Below are positions 1 to 6,270 of a stretch of DNA of 8,678 nt, piece after piece. A program made the translations under genes and the position numbers. Positions within the stretch are counted from its first letter, which is position 1. Each line of letters opens with the position of its first letter. Source of the DNA: Rikenellaceae bacterium (GTDB lineage Bacteria; Bacteroidota; Bacteroidia; Bacteroidales; UBA932). The stretch covers positions 1 through 8,678 of the forward strand of contig CAAGMI010000266.1 in NCBI GenBank assembly GCA_900771005.1, written 5' to 3'. The notes under the pieces were generated by a model. That model saw only the letters and a program-made list of their open reading frames with translations, was not told where the DNA came from and ran no database searches.

Positions 1-1
1 G

Positions 2-1276
2 GAAAACGTAGTAGGATGTGCTGGTCACATGGACGAGGTTACCTTCCATCTTCATTTCACGGTAGTACCTATCCTCACAGGACAAGCCGCTGAACGTCCC
101 GACACAAAGAAACAATTTGAGAAACGCAATGGTAAGGAGAAACGCAGATACAAGAAGCAGGAAGTCACAGCGCGACTCTGTGCCAAGGATGTCTTTACTC
201 CTGCCAACGCAGAGCAGTGGCAGACCGACTATGCGCTTCACATGCAGGCTGCTGGCTTCGACCTTCAACGTGGCGAGGTCGGTTCACAGGCTAAGCACAT
301 GGATCCTGCGGTCTATAATGCTATCAAAGCAGAAGAGGAGAAACTGAAAGCTGAGAAGGATGGTCTTGAAATGCAGAAGGAGGTCTTGGAGGATGAGGTT
401 GATACGCTACAGTCAGAGAAGGACGCTTTGACGCTTGACATTGACACTCTCAATAAGGAGAAGAGGCAAGCAGAGACAGCAGTCAAGAGTCTTCAAACGA
501 TGTGCAGTAATCTCACAACTCAGAAGACTCAGCTCACCAGCGACCTTGCTACTCTCCAGAGCCAATTGTCCGAGGGCAAGATTTCGCTTGCAGAGTACAA
601 CCAGAAGAAGGCAGATGTAGATAAGCAAATCTCTGACTGCGATACGAAGTTGGCTGATAAGCAACAGAAACTCGAAAAGAAACAAGCCGAGTTGCAGACC
701 ATCACAGACAAGGTAAACTACTACGATGTGGCTTATGTTCGCTTTGATGTGCCAGAGATCAAGGTGAAACCGCCAAAGATTACAGAGCGTCCTCCTCGCT
801 TCGGCAATATCGACGAATGGACGAAGGCTCAGAACACCAGCATTAGGGAGCAGTTTCAGGGTTCTCTCACGTCCTATGGCAAGACCGTTATGGATGCAGC
901 TCAGAAAAACATCATCGGTGAACGTAAATTTCGTCTGATGCAGCAGCGTGATATGGAAGAACTCGCAGATAACCTTCGCGCTGAGAAATATCATCACAGT
1001 CAGCAGACTTCTGACACTCTCGACCTACTTGCTCTCTTTGAGAAGCCTGACACCGCCAAGTTGGTTCGTGTGGTGGCAATCGCTCTCATGGGTGGAAACT
1101 ACGTCAGCATTCCTTGCGCTGGCGGTGGCTCTGTCAGTAGTGAGACTGGTTGGGATGGGCGCAGGAAGGATGAAGAGGACGAGAACTTCCGACTCCGTTG
1201 CTGGCTACACGCTGCAAAGACAGTCAAAACATCACAAAAAGTTCAGACAAAGCGGAAAGGGTATGGCATGAAATGA
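2..1276 (+). CDS. MobV (Mob/Pre) family relaxase, 5'-truncated by window edge
   Basis: Relaxases of this family nick the origin of transfer of small plasmids and mobilizable elements and lead the strand into a recipient with a helper conjugation system. The frame is open to the window edge, so the start lies outside; 424 residues are visible. Near the start is the metal-binding histidine motif GHMDEVTFHLHF (family pattern HxDExxPHxH, here with Phe in place of the usual Pro). Next come the conserved stretch KKQFEKRNG, then AGFDLQRGEVGS and HMDP. A long Lys/Glu/Gln-rich coiled coil spans roughly visible residues 105-235. The C-terminus has a glycine-rich piece and an acidic DEEDEN segment, as in Bacteroidales MobV proteins. 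The N-terminal part of the relaxase domain is not in the window. It suggests an integrated mobilizable element to the left. Family call is secure; whether the full gene is intact cannot be seen. Confidence 0.88.
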   Translation, partial: ENVVGCAGHMDEVTFHLHFTVVPILTGQAAERPDTKKQFEKRNGKEKRRYKKQEVTARLCAKDVFTPANAEQWQTDYALHMQAAGFDLQRGEVGSQAKHMDPAVYNAIKAEEEKLKAEKDGLEMQKEVLEDEVDTLQSEKDALTLDIDTLNKEKRQAETAVKSLQTMCSNLTTQKTQLTSDLATLQSQLSEGKISLAEYNQKKADVDKQISDCDTKLADKQQKLEKKQAELQTITDKVNYYDVAYVRFDVPEIKVKPPKITERPPRFGNIDEWTKAQNTSIREQFQGSLTSYGKTVMDAAQKNIIGERKFRLMQQRDMEELADNLRAEKYHHSQQTSDTLDLLALFEKPDTAKLVRVVAIALMGGNYVSIPCAGGGSVSSETGWDGRRKDEEDENFRLRCWLHAAKTVKTSQKVQTKRKGYGMK

Positions 1277-1307
1277 ATATCATAAAACCTCATCCGCTAT
1301 TAGCAAA

Positions 1308-1340
1308 GCGCCCACATCTGGTACATTCAGATGTGGGTGC
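1308..1340 (+). terminator. Hairpin terminator after the mob gene
   Basis: A perfect 10-bp stem CCCACATCTG / CAGATGTGGG with a 7-nt loop extends to 13 pairs with one G.T wobble. It lies 31 nt after the mob stop codon. The downstream sequence (attcttaata) is T/A-rich but has no long T run, so it may be a weak or bidirectional terminator. Confidence 0.6.
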
Positions 1341-1435
1341 ATTCTTAATACATTGTATTTTGGGCGTTGCACTTAGCGATTTTTATTGAACGGCAATGCG
1401 TCATCGCGGAGACGCTTACATTTCTTCTGACTTTA

Positions 1436-1634
1436 CGTTCATTCTGCACGTTTTTCTTGCAGAACGTGTATGATTTTAATATAAATTAAGGTGGTAACGA
1501 CATTCTGTTACCAAATTTTTGTTTCGATTAAAAGAAAAATGTATGGAATTCAATGCCATAAGTTTAGGTTTAAGTTTAGAAGTGCATGTATAATACATGG
1601 GTAAACGTAAACCTAAACTTTGCAGAATGAAACG
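1436..1634. repeat. Nested and long-range inverted repeats near the mob gene
   Basis: The outer arms are 1438-1448 (ttcattctgca) and 1621-1631 (tgcagaatgaa), 11 bp perfect. Between them lie three smaller hairpins: 1442-1448/1458-1464 (7 bp, 9-nt loop), 1492-1498/1507-1513 (7 bp, 8-nt loop, followed by a short T run) and 1560-1572/1608-1620 (13 bp perfect, aagtttaggttta / taaacctaaactt). The last contains an inner 6-bp hairpin catgta/tacatg with a 3-nt loop. Short gtttag and gtaaac motifs recur. The density suggests a protein-binding or processing site of the mobile element, but the role is unknown. Confidence 0.6.
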
Positions 1635-1783
1635 ACTTGATGTTTCCCAAAAAATCACATTTTTCTTTTTACTGAAGATGAACCAATTTATGCTCTCCTC
1701 TTCTCTTTCCACTTTCCTTTTAACTGAAAAAACTCTCTTAATGTCTGCCGTTTCTGCTTTCGTGAGTCGATGAAATTAGGTTG

Positions 1784-1816
1784 CAAAGGTAACTGTTGTT
1801 CCTTCATCTACCCAAG
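1784..1816 (-). promoter_or_regulatory. Leftward Bacteroidota-type promoter
   Basis: On the minus strand a perfect TACCTTTG (-7 element, 1784-1791) is preceded after 21 nt by CTTG (1813-1816), one base off the TTTG -33 element. Transcription would run left into the palindrome-rich region, where no good gene is seen. It may drive a small RNA or belong to a lost gene. Confidence 0.5.
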
Positions 1817-1882
1817 GTGATCCAATGGTATGCCTCAATATGTACAAATATGATTTGTGTATTAGTGCATAATATGAAGCAT

Positions 1883-1908
1883 AAAAAAAGTAGGATAATA
1901 TACCTGCT
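1883..1908 (-). terminator. Intrinsic terminator of the sirtuin operon
   Basis: Read on the minus strand, a 6-bp stem (AGCAGG / CCTACT, one G.T pair, 8-nt loop) is followed directly by seven T residues. The stem begins at the last base of the sirtuin stop codon, a tight arrangement that marks the operon end. Confidence 0.7.
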
Positions 1909-2762
1909 CAAATTGTTCTGTTAATATCTTCTGTGAATGCTATTAAACTCTTGACTCCTTGTAAAGACGGCTGTGGGTAGTCTCGGTTAAAGCGGACGAG
2001 AGTAGCATCTGGAAAATGAGTCGCCATCTGCTCGAATGGAAAGCGGATGATGACGGGCGTGTTGAAACCTACGCCAAACTCTAAGAGCAGGAGCCGCTTG
2101 TCGGATGCCGTGCGCACGAAGTCGCTGTAGCGTTGGGCTTGCCAGTGCCAGTGATTATCCTCCACGAAGGTATCGTCACAACGGAGATTCATGCTGACGG
2201 GCTGACCGTCGGGTGTGTGTGGAATCAGTTCCGTGGGTATGCGGCAGTTGTGGATGGCTGGCAAAGCACGTTCCACCCATTCCCGATTGTGATACAGTTC
2301 CTTGGGCGCACCCGATGCAGGCTGGAAATAGCAGTAGTCACCCTGAGTGGCAAAGATGCGATCAGTGTCAAATCCCGCCATCTCGAACTGACCGTCGACA
2401 TTGGTGGTGATGACGAAGTAATCCTTCCCGTCAACCATCTTCAACAGTTTCTTGTATAGCGGCAATGCTCCCGTGCGATAGCGGCTGAACCAGATGTGCT
2501 TCGCCCACATGGCCCAGCGTTCCTCATCGGTCTCGAATGGATAGAACCCTGCACTGTAGAGGTCGGTGATGCCGTAGCGGTCTGTCCACTCTCGGAACTC
2601 CCGTCGGAAGTCCTCACCGGCATAGTCGATGCCAGCGGCAGTGGTCAGTCCGGCTCCTGCCCCAATCAGCACGTAGTCGGCTTCGGCAATCTGCTCGCTG
2701 AGCCATTCTTTACGCTCCGAGAAGCTGCTGGTAGATGTCACGGTCTTTGTCGAGGAAAACAT
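1908..2762 (-). CDS. Class M sirtuin (SirTM), protein ADP-ribosyltransferase type
   Basis: Cytoplasmic NAD+-using enzyme of 284 residues. Family members of this class transfer ADP-ribose to a protein rather than mainly deacylating lysine. Visible motifs are the NAD-binding GAGAGLTTAAG at 34-44, ITTNVDGQ at 118-125, TQGDY at 139-143 and LEFGVGFNTP at 227-236. The position of the catalytic His of ordinary sirtuins is Gln140, as expected for this class. MNLRCDDTFVEDNHW at 191-205 is also typical. The small zinc module looks degenerate: the only cysteines are 144, 173 and 195, and no CxxC pair is left. The start chosen is the ATG at 2762, which gives a normal N-terminus; the much longer open frame upstream is only the shadow of the macrodomain gene. 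A GTG at residue 8 is an alternative start. It is last in the operon and overlaps the macrodomain gene by 53 nt. Confidence 0.88.
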   Translation of the reverse strand: MFSSTKTVTSTSSFSERKEWLSEQIAEADYVLIGAGAGLTTAAGIDYAGEDFRREFREWTDRYGITDLYSAGFYPFETDEERWAMWAKHIWFSRYRTGALPLYKKLLKMVDGKDYFVITTNVDGQFEMAGFDTDRIFATQGDYCYFQPASGAPKELYHNREWVERALPAIHNCRIPTELIPHTPDGQPVSMNLRCDDTFVEDNHWHWQAQRYSDFVRTASDKRLLLLEFGVGFNTPVIIRFPFEQMATHFPDATLVRFNRDYPQPSLQGVKSLIAFTEDINRTI

Positions 2763-3456
2763 TGAATACAATCGTTTTAAGTGAATGTCGGGGGTATGAC
2801 TTGACAGTCTCAATGGCAATTTCTGCTGCTCGCTGGTTAGGGAAGTGGAACACGCCTGTGGAGATGCAGCAGAAGGCGATGCTCTCCAAACCGTTCTGCT
2901 CTGCCAGGTCAAGGCAGGAACGGTAGCACTGAGCCAATTGCTCTTCCTGTTCCTTGGTGGGAATGCCGTCGGGAATAATCGGGCCAACGGTGTGGATGAC
3001 ATGACGGGCAGGCAGGTTGTAGCCTTGCGTGATGAAGGCATCGCCGGTAGCCAGCAGCCGTCCCTGCATCTTGTCGGCACACTCCTTGCGAAGTTGGATG
3101 CCAGCGGCTGAGTGGATGCAGTTGTCTATGCAGTTGTGGAGGGGTGCCCAGCAGCCCAGAGCCTGCGCGTTGGCAGCATTGACGATGGCATCCACTTTCA
3201 GACGGGTGATGTCACCCTGCCAGATGGTCAGCCCTTCGTCATGGAATTCTACCACCCCTTTGTCCTCTCGCTGCATCTGCAACTCGGCATCCTGCATCGT
3301 CAGGAAATCATTGCTGATAGCTTTTGGCTCCCACACATTCATCAGTGCACGCATCATCCTTTGCCGCTCTTCGAGTGTAGAAGGTATCTGATGGCTGACA
3401 TGCTCGTCAGCCATCAGATACATGATGATGTTTTTCAGATTTTCCAGCCTGTCCAT
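2710..3456 (-). CDS. Zinc-dependent macrodomain, protein ADP-ribosyl hydrolase
   Basis: Removes ADP-ribose from proteins and is the usual partner of SirTM, reversing its mark. The protein is 248 residues, with a helical N-terminal extension (about 1-70, including the helical ERQRMMRALMNVW) seen in zinc macrodomains. The macrodomain follows: IWQGDITRLKVDAIVNAAN at 78-96, the signature GCWAPLHNCIDNCIH at 101-115 and ISTGVFHFPNQRAA (phosphate loop) at 198-211. Cys102, His107 and Cys109 are the probable zinc ligands. C-terminal FNVFLDKDRDIYQQLL closes the fold. It begins 6 bp after the lipoprotein stop codon and its 3' end overlaps the sirtuin gene, so the two are probably translationally coupled. 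All family motifs are intact, so it is expected to be active. Confidence 0.92.
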   Translation of the reverse strand: MDRLENLKNIIMYLMADEHVSHQIPSTLEERQRMMRALMNVWEPKAISNDFLTMQDAELQMQREDKGVVEFHDEGLTIWQGDITRLKVDAIVNAANAQALGCWAPLHNCIDNCIHSAAGIQLRKECADKMQGRLLATGDAFITQGYNLPARHVIHTVGPIIPDGIPTKEQEEQLAQCYRSCLDLAEQNGLESIAFCCISTGVFHFPNQRAAEIAIETVKSYPRHSLKTIVFNVFLDKDRDIYQQLLGA

Positions 3457-3462
3457 TTGTCC

Positions 3463-4341
3463 TTACTTCTTATAGATTGCCTGAGCCAGTGCATCGACAT
3501 CACCGGGCAGTTCGGGATATGCAGCCTTCAGAGCCTCGGTGAATGCTGCGGCGTCCTTGTTGGCAGCCATCAGTTCCTTCACCTTCTCCAGATAGGCAAT
3601 CTTGAACTCCACCTGAGCCTTCTCAGCCAGACCGCCATGACCGCCGATGAAGTACTTGGCACCAGAAGCGAGAGCCTTCTTGGCCTCTGCCAACTCAGCG
3701 TCAACAGCAGCAGCGTTGCCAATCTGCAGCGGACTGATATGAGCCTCGGCTGGAGTCCAGTGCGTGTAGTACACCTGACCGCCGATGATGATTGAGGCAC
3801 CAGGGAAGTCGCTCGTTGCGCCATGCTCGAAACGGAAGTCGATGCCGTTCCACTTCTGGGTCTGTCCGAAGGGCACCTCAGCAGCCTTCTGCGTGGGCAG
3901 TTCTACCATCGTGTCGCCAAACTGCTCGGCAAACTGTTTCATCATACCTCCATAGACGGGCCCCTCGATGAAGGCGGGCATACCCTCTGGCATCGTCAGG
4001 GGGAGTTTGTCAGAGCCGCCCAGATGATAGTCGGTCACATCAATCTCCACGGGCTTGCCCAGCTTCTCGATGTAGTCGGCAAACTCCGTGGCATTCACCT
4101 TGAAGAGCGGATATTCCATCACGATGAGCGAGTCCTTGCCCTCGATGATGTAGCTGGCATCGCCCATCACGTCGTTCGAGTTATACACATGCAGCTTGTA
4201 GCCGTCCATCTCGTAGGCGGTGAATGCACCCGTCAGAGAGTCCTCTACTTCGGCGGCATCGTTCTGAGCCGTCTGCTGTGTCTTGTTACCGCAGCTTATC
4301 ATCATGGCAGCTGCCATCATTGCGAAAAATACTTTTTTCAT
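3463..4341 (-). CDS. Lipoprotein related to metallo-beta-lactamase-fold hydrolases, degenerate metal site
   Basis: The 292-residue protein starts with a type II signal peptide, MKKVFFAMMAAAMMISC, with the lipobox ISC and Cys17 as the probable lipidated residue, the only cysteine. A polar Gln/Asn/Asp linker follows. The body reads like a metallo-beta-lactamase fold: YIIEGKDSLIVMEYP at 64-78, EFADYIEKLGKPVEIDVTDYHLGGSD at 86-111, a middle segment FEHGATSDFPGASIII at 171-186, THWTPAEAH at 193-201 and FIGGHGG at 231-237. The expected HxHxDH metal motif is replaced by YHLGGSD, so the standard two-metal centre cannot form; His194, His201 and His235 remain. It may be a binding protein or a divergent enzyme in the envelope. 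It lies 31 bp after the flavoprotein gene and 6 bp before the macrodomain gene. Fold assignment is from motif spacing only. Confidence 0.62.
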   Translation of the reverse strand: MKKVFFAMMAAAMMISCGNKTQQTAQNDAAEVEDSLTGAFTAYEMDGYKLHVYNSNDVMGDASYIIEGKDSLIVMEYPLFKVNATEFADYIEKLGKPVEIDVTDYHLGGSDKLPLTMPEGMPAFIEGPVYGGMMKQFAEQFGDTMVELPTQKAAEVPFGQTQKWNGIDFRFEHGATSDFPGASIIIGGQVYYTHWTPAEAHISPLQIGNAAAVDAELAEAKKALASGAKYFIGGHGGLAEKAQVEFKIAYLEKVKELMAANKDAAAFTEALKAAYPELPGDVDALAQAIYKK

Positions 4342-4372
4342 TGTTCTTACCTTTTTTTGAATTTATACTAAG

Positions 4373-4825
4373 TTATTTGTTTTTGAATCGCTCACCGACA
4401 AAGCCGTTACTGACTTCACCCGTCATCAGGTCGAAATGCTTGAATAGAGGCGGTGTAGGTGTCAGGTCGAAGTAGTCCATCTCGGCAATCGGCAGACAGA
4501 AGTAAGCCAGACTTTCCCAACTGGTGTAGAGACGGGGCAACACTGGATTATTTTCATAGATCCATTGTCTCACGTCATCCTCCACGTCGAAGTTTACCAT
4601 ACCACTGCAACGGACGGAAACATTGTCCGCGTATGCCAGCAGCTCCACATTAGGGTTCTGCTGAAGTTCGCGCCATACAGCCTTTTCGGGAGAAGTGGCG
4701 AAGTAGAGCATATTGCCCTCACGCTTCATCACCTGGAAGACACGAAGCTTTGGCAGATTACCCTCACACGTAGCAAGGGTAATCTCCTTATGCCCGTCCA
4801 GGAATCTGAGTGCTGTCTGTAACAT
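4373..4825 (-). CDS. Pyridoxamine 5'-phosphate oxidase-like FMN-binding protein
   Basis: A 150-residue split-barrel flavoprotein of the PNPOx-like superfamily. Members bind FMN or F420 as dimers and act as reductases or oxidases on varied small molecules; the substrate here is unknown. Typical features are the opening helix MLQTALRFLDGHKEITLATCEGN, then PKLRVFQV at 45-52 (phosphate-binding arginine region), MLYFATSPEKAVWRELQQNPNVELL and a late CSGMVNF strand followed by DDVRQWIYE. The C-terminal YFDLTPTPPLFKHFDL strand is also usual. The open frame extends 20 residues further upstream, but those residues are basic and foreign to the family and overlap the preceding gene. The ATG at 4825 leaves a 4-bp gap and fits the fold. 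It is probably true PNPOx-like rather than the B6 biosynthetic enzyme PdxH, which is longer. Confidence 0.82.
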   Translation of the reverse strand: MLQTALRFLDGHKEITLATCEGNLPKLRVFQVMKREGNMLYFATSPEKAVWRELQQNPNVELLAYADNVSVRCSGMVNFDVEDDVRQWIYENNPVLPRLYTSWESLAYFCLPIAEMDYFDLTPTPPLFKHFDLMTGEVSNGFVGERFKNK

Positions 4826-4829
4826 ACGC

Positions 4830-5492
4830 TTAATATGCAGCCGTGAAACGCTCCTTGTGGTGGTTCTCCTGCTCCAGTTCGTCAACCATTGCTACGGCAT
4901 AGTCCTCCACAGAGATGAAACTCTCGCCCTTCTCATCAACAAGCAAGTCATCCTTGCCGAGACGGTATTTTCCGGTGCGAGTGCCGGGCTGCAGGTTGCC
5001 GAGGTTTCCGGCGGGCGAGAAGAATATCCAGTCTATATCCTGCTCCTTCATGAGCGTATTCAGGTAGAACTCGCCAAGGCTCTTTACTCCTGGCAGCCAC
5101 ACCTCAGGCAGTGTACCCGTGTCAACAAGGCGTACACCGGGCTTTACGAACAGCGTACCAGCCCCACCGACAATCAGCAGTCGGCGCACACCGGCCTGTT
5201 TTGCTCCCTCGACAATCTTCGGATAGTTCTCCAGCGTTTCCTCATACTGGCGTGGATTCGCCCAGCCGGGATTGTAGGCACTGATGACAGCATCCTTGCC
5301 GTTAGCCAAAGCAGCCAGTTCAGCAGGATTGGTAGCATCGGCCACCACATACTCTATCAGGTCATTCTTCACCTTCACACTGTCCATGTTGCGTACGATA
5401 GCCGTAACTTTGTGACCTCTGGAAACCAACTCGTTCAGGATAGCATTGCCTACGAAACCCGTTGCACCGATTAAAACTACATTCTTTGCCAT
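4830..5492 (-). CDS. NmrA-like NAD(P)-binding oxidoreductase (atypical SDR family)
   Basis: First gene of the operon, 220 residues, cytoplasmic. The N-terminal Rossmann motif GATGFVG is at 9-15, followed by the second-strand IVRN (Arg34 would favour NADP). ADATNPAELAAL at 51-62 and KDAVISAYNPG give the third and fourth strands. VRRLLIVGGAGTLFV is at about 102-116, then a conserved helix with LPGVKSLGEFYLNTL and the substrate-side DWIFFSPAG. The C-terminal ISVEDYAVAMVDELE is typical of NmrA/YwnB-type proteins. Members act as NAD(P)H-dependent reductases or as sensors of the NADP redox state; which applies here is not visible. It begins about 44 nt after its promoter and is divergent from the HxlR gene, a frequent pairing in bacteria for quinone or aldehyde response. 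Confidence 0.87.
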   Translation of the reverse strand: MAKNVVLIGATGFVGNAILNELVSRGHKVTAIVRNMDSVKVKNDLIEYVVADATNPAELAALANGKDAVISAYNPGWANPRQYEETLENYPKIVEGAKQAGVRRLLIVGGAGTLFVKPGVRLVDTGTLPEVWLPGVKSLGEFYLNTLMKEQDIDWIFFSPAGNLGNLQPGTRTGKYRLGKDDLLVDEKGESFISVEDYAVAMVDELEQENHHKERFTAAY

Positions 5493-5535
5493 AATTCTTC
5501 TTGTTTTTATTGTTAATACTTTTGTTTCGACGGTG

Positions 5536-5567
5536 CAAAGGTACTAACTTTCGGTAACTGCTGCAAG
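5536..5567 (-). promoter_or_regulatory. Promoter of the five-gene operon
   Basis: On the minus strand a perfect TACCTTTG -7 element (5536-5543) is preceded after 20 nt by CTTG (5564-5567), one base off consensus. The first ATG of the operon is at 5492. The spacer contains the aactttc half-site shared with the divergent promoter. Confidence 0.75.
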
Positions 5568-5691
5568 AAGACACCAAAAAGTGGCTTACTTACTTTTATG
5601 TTAGCAATGCTGAAATACAGGAACTTATCGAAAATATAAAAAATGTTAATATTGTAAAGTGCTACATATTTGCAAGTTATCCCTTTGGAAA

Positions 5692-5723
5692 TTTGCTAAC
5701 TTTCAGAAAGTTTTGTACCTTTG
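5692..5723 (+). promoter_or_regulatory. Promoter of the HxlR regulator gene
   Basis: TTTG at 5692-5695, a 20-nt spacer and TACCTTTG at 5716-5723 match the Bacteroidota primary-sigma consensus exactly. Transcription should start near 5730, which places the TTG-initiated longer frame (5721) upstream of or at the start of the transcript and supports the ATG at 5751. Confidence 0.82.
5698..5712. promoter_or_regulatory. Candidate HxlR operator palindrome
   Basis: AACTTTC-A-GAAAGTT is a perfect 7-bp inverted repeat with a one-base centre, lying between the -33 and -7 elements of the regulator promoter. The 9-mer CTAACTTTC that overlaps it (5696-5704) recurs exactly at 5544-5552 inside the divergent operon promoter. 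This fits autoregulation and control of the operon by the adjacent HxlR protein; the link is inference. Confidence 0.5.
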
Positions 5724-5750
5724 CACTCGGAATTTAATATAGTCAAACAT

Positions 5751-6110
5751 ATGCGTAAGATAAATCGAACGATAGATGAGAAGTACAAAGCGTGCCCCAT
5801 ACGCAACGTAATAGAAAAGTTCGGCGACAAGTGGTCCTTGTTGGTGCTATATCACCTCAACGATCGAGGCACCATGCGCTTCAACGATTTGGGACGTGAC
5901 ATGTCGGACTGCTCGCAGAAAATGTTGTCCCAGACGCTGAAACGTCTGGAGCAAATAGGTCTTGTAGCTCGCCATGTCTATCCAGAGGTTCCCCCACGGG
6001 TAGAATACTCCATCACTGAATTGGGCAAAAGCCTCATGCCCCATGTCATCGGTTTGATGGAATGGGCTACTCAAAACTTCGAGAATATAGTTAAGAGTGA
6101 GGACGATTGA
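5751..6110 (+). CDS. HxlR-family winged-helix regulator with two cysteines
   Basis: A 119-residue DNA-binding protein, dimeric in its family. Signature elements are CPIRNVIEKFGDKWSLLVLYHL (from residue 15), a recognition region MRFNDLGRDMSDCSQKMLSQTLKRLEQIGLV (42-72), and the wing HVYPEVPPRVEYSITELGKSL (75-95). Cys15 is at the position used for thiol sensing in HxlR relatives such as YodB and HypR, and Cys54 lies in the recognition region, not far from the second HypR cysteine. It probably senses electrophiles or oxidants. The ATG at 5751 is preferred over an upstream TTG because that TTG falls inside the -7 element. It is divergent from the five-gene operon and probably controls it and itself. 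Confidence 0.9.
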   Translation: MRKINRTIDEKYKACPIRNVIEKFGDKWSLLVLYHLNDRGTMRFNDLGRDMSDCSQKMLSQTLKRLEQIGLVARHVYPEVPPRVEYSITELGKSLMPHVIGLMEWATQNFENIVKSEDD

Positions 6111-6202
6111 TTGTATTCCATTGTTCTGTTTCATTTAGTATGTTGATGCCGATGCAGCGGTAAATTGCCAACGTCCGTTGTGTTTGACGAGCCGGAACGA
6201 GA

Positions 6203-6262
6203 GTTGTAGCCGCCACGTGTGACGGCCACCGCCGAAGACGGCGGCATTCACTCGGCTACGAC
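6203..6262. repeat. GC-rich imperfect palindrome
   Basis: The arms 6203-6212 and 6253-6262 pair over 10 bp with one G.T. Inside, gtga/tcac (6219-6222/6248-6251) and a strong CCGCCG-AAGA-CGGCGG hairpin (6229-6244) continue the structure. The stretch from HxlR to the IS element (6111-6556) holds no intact gene; this palindrome, a gene remnant and a terminator are what I see there. Confidence 0.6.
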
Positions 6263-6270
6263 CTCTGAGG

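Larger units (their letters stand above)
1277..1907. other. AT-rich, palindrome-rich intergenic region
   Basis: No convincing gene is seen in these 631 bases between the mob gene and the end of the sirtuin operon. The only sizeable leftward frame (1476-1712) starts at GTG, is rich in Lys/Phe/Leu, runs through the palindromes and resembles no family I know. The stretch does hold several inverted repeats, listed separately, a leftward promoter near 1784-1816 and the operon terminator at 1883-1908. Next to a relaxase gene, such a region could contain an origin of transfer, a replication origin or an attachment site, but I see no sequence I can match to a known one. Confidence 0.5.

Noticed and set aside
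413..997. 194-codon minus-strand frame inside the mob gene
   Set aside because: Antisense shadow of the coiled-coil coding region; its Leu/Cys-rich composition is that of a complement frame.
1476..1712. 78-codon minus-strand frame starting at GTG
   Set aside because: AT-rich, passes through several palindromes, resembles no known family and has no ATG start.
2763..3080. N-terminal extension of the sirtuin frame giving a 390-residue protein
   Set aside because: The 106 extra residues are the alternative-frame shadow of the macrodomain gene, rich in Ser, Pro and Arg, and lie before the conserved sirtuin start.
4826..4885. 20-residue N-terminal extension of the flavoprotein
   Set aside because: Overlaps the upstream gene, is basic and unlike the family; the ATG at 4825 fits the fold and operon spacing.
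5721..5750. TTG start of the HxlR gene
   Set aside because: It lies within the -7 promoter element, so it would not be on the transcript.
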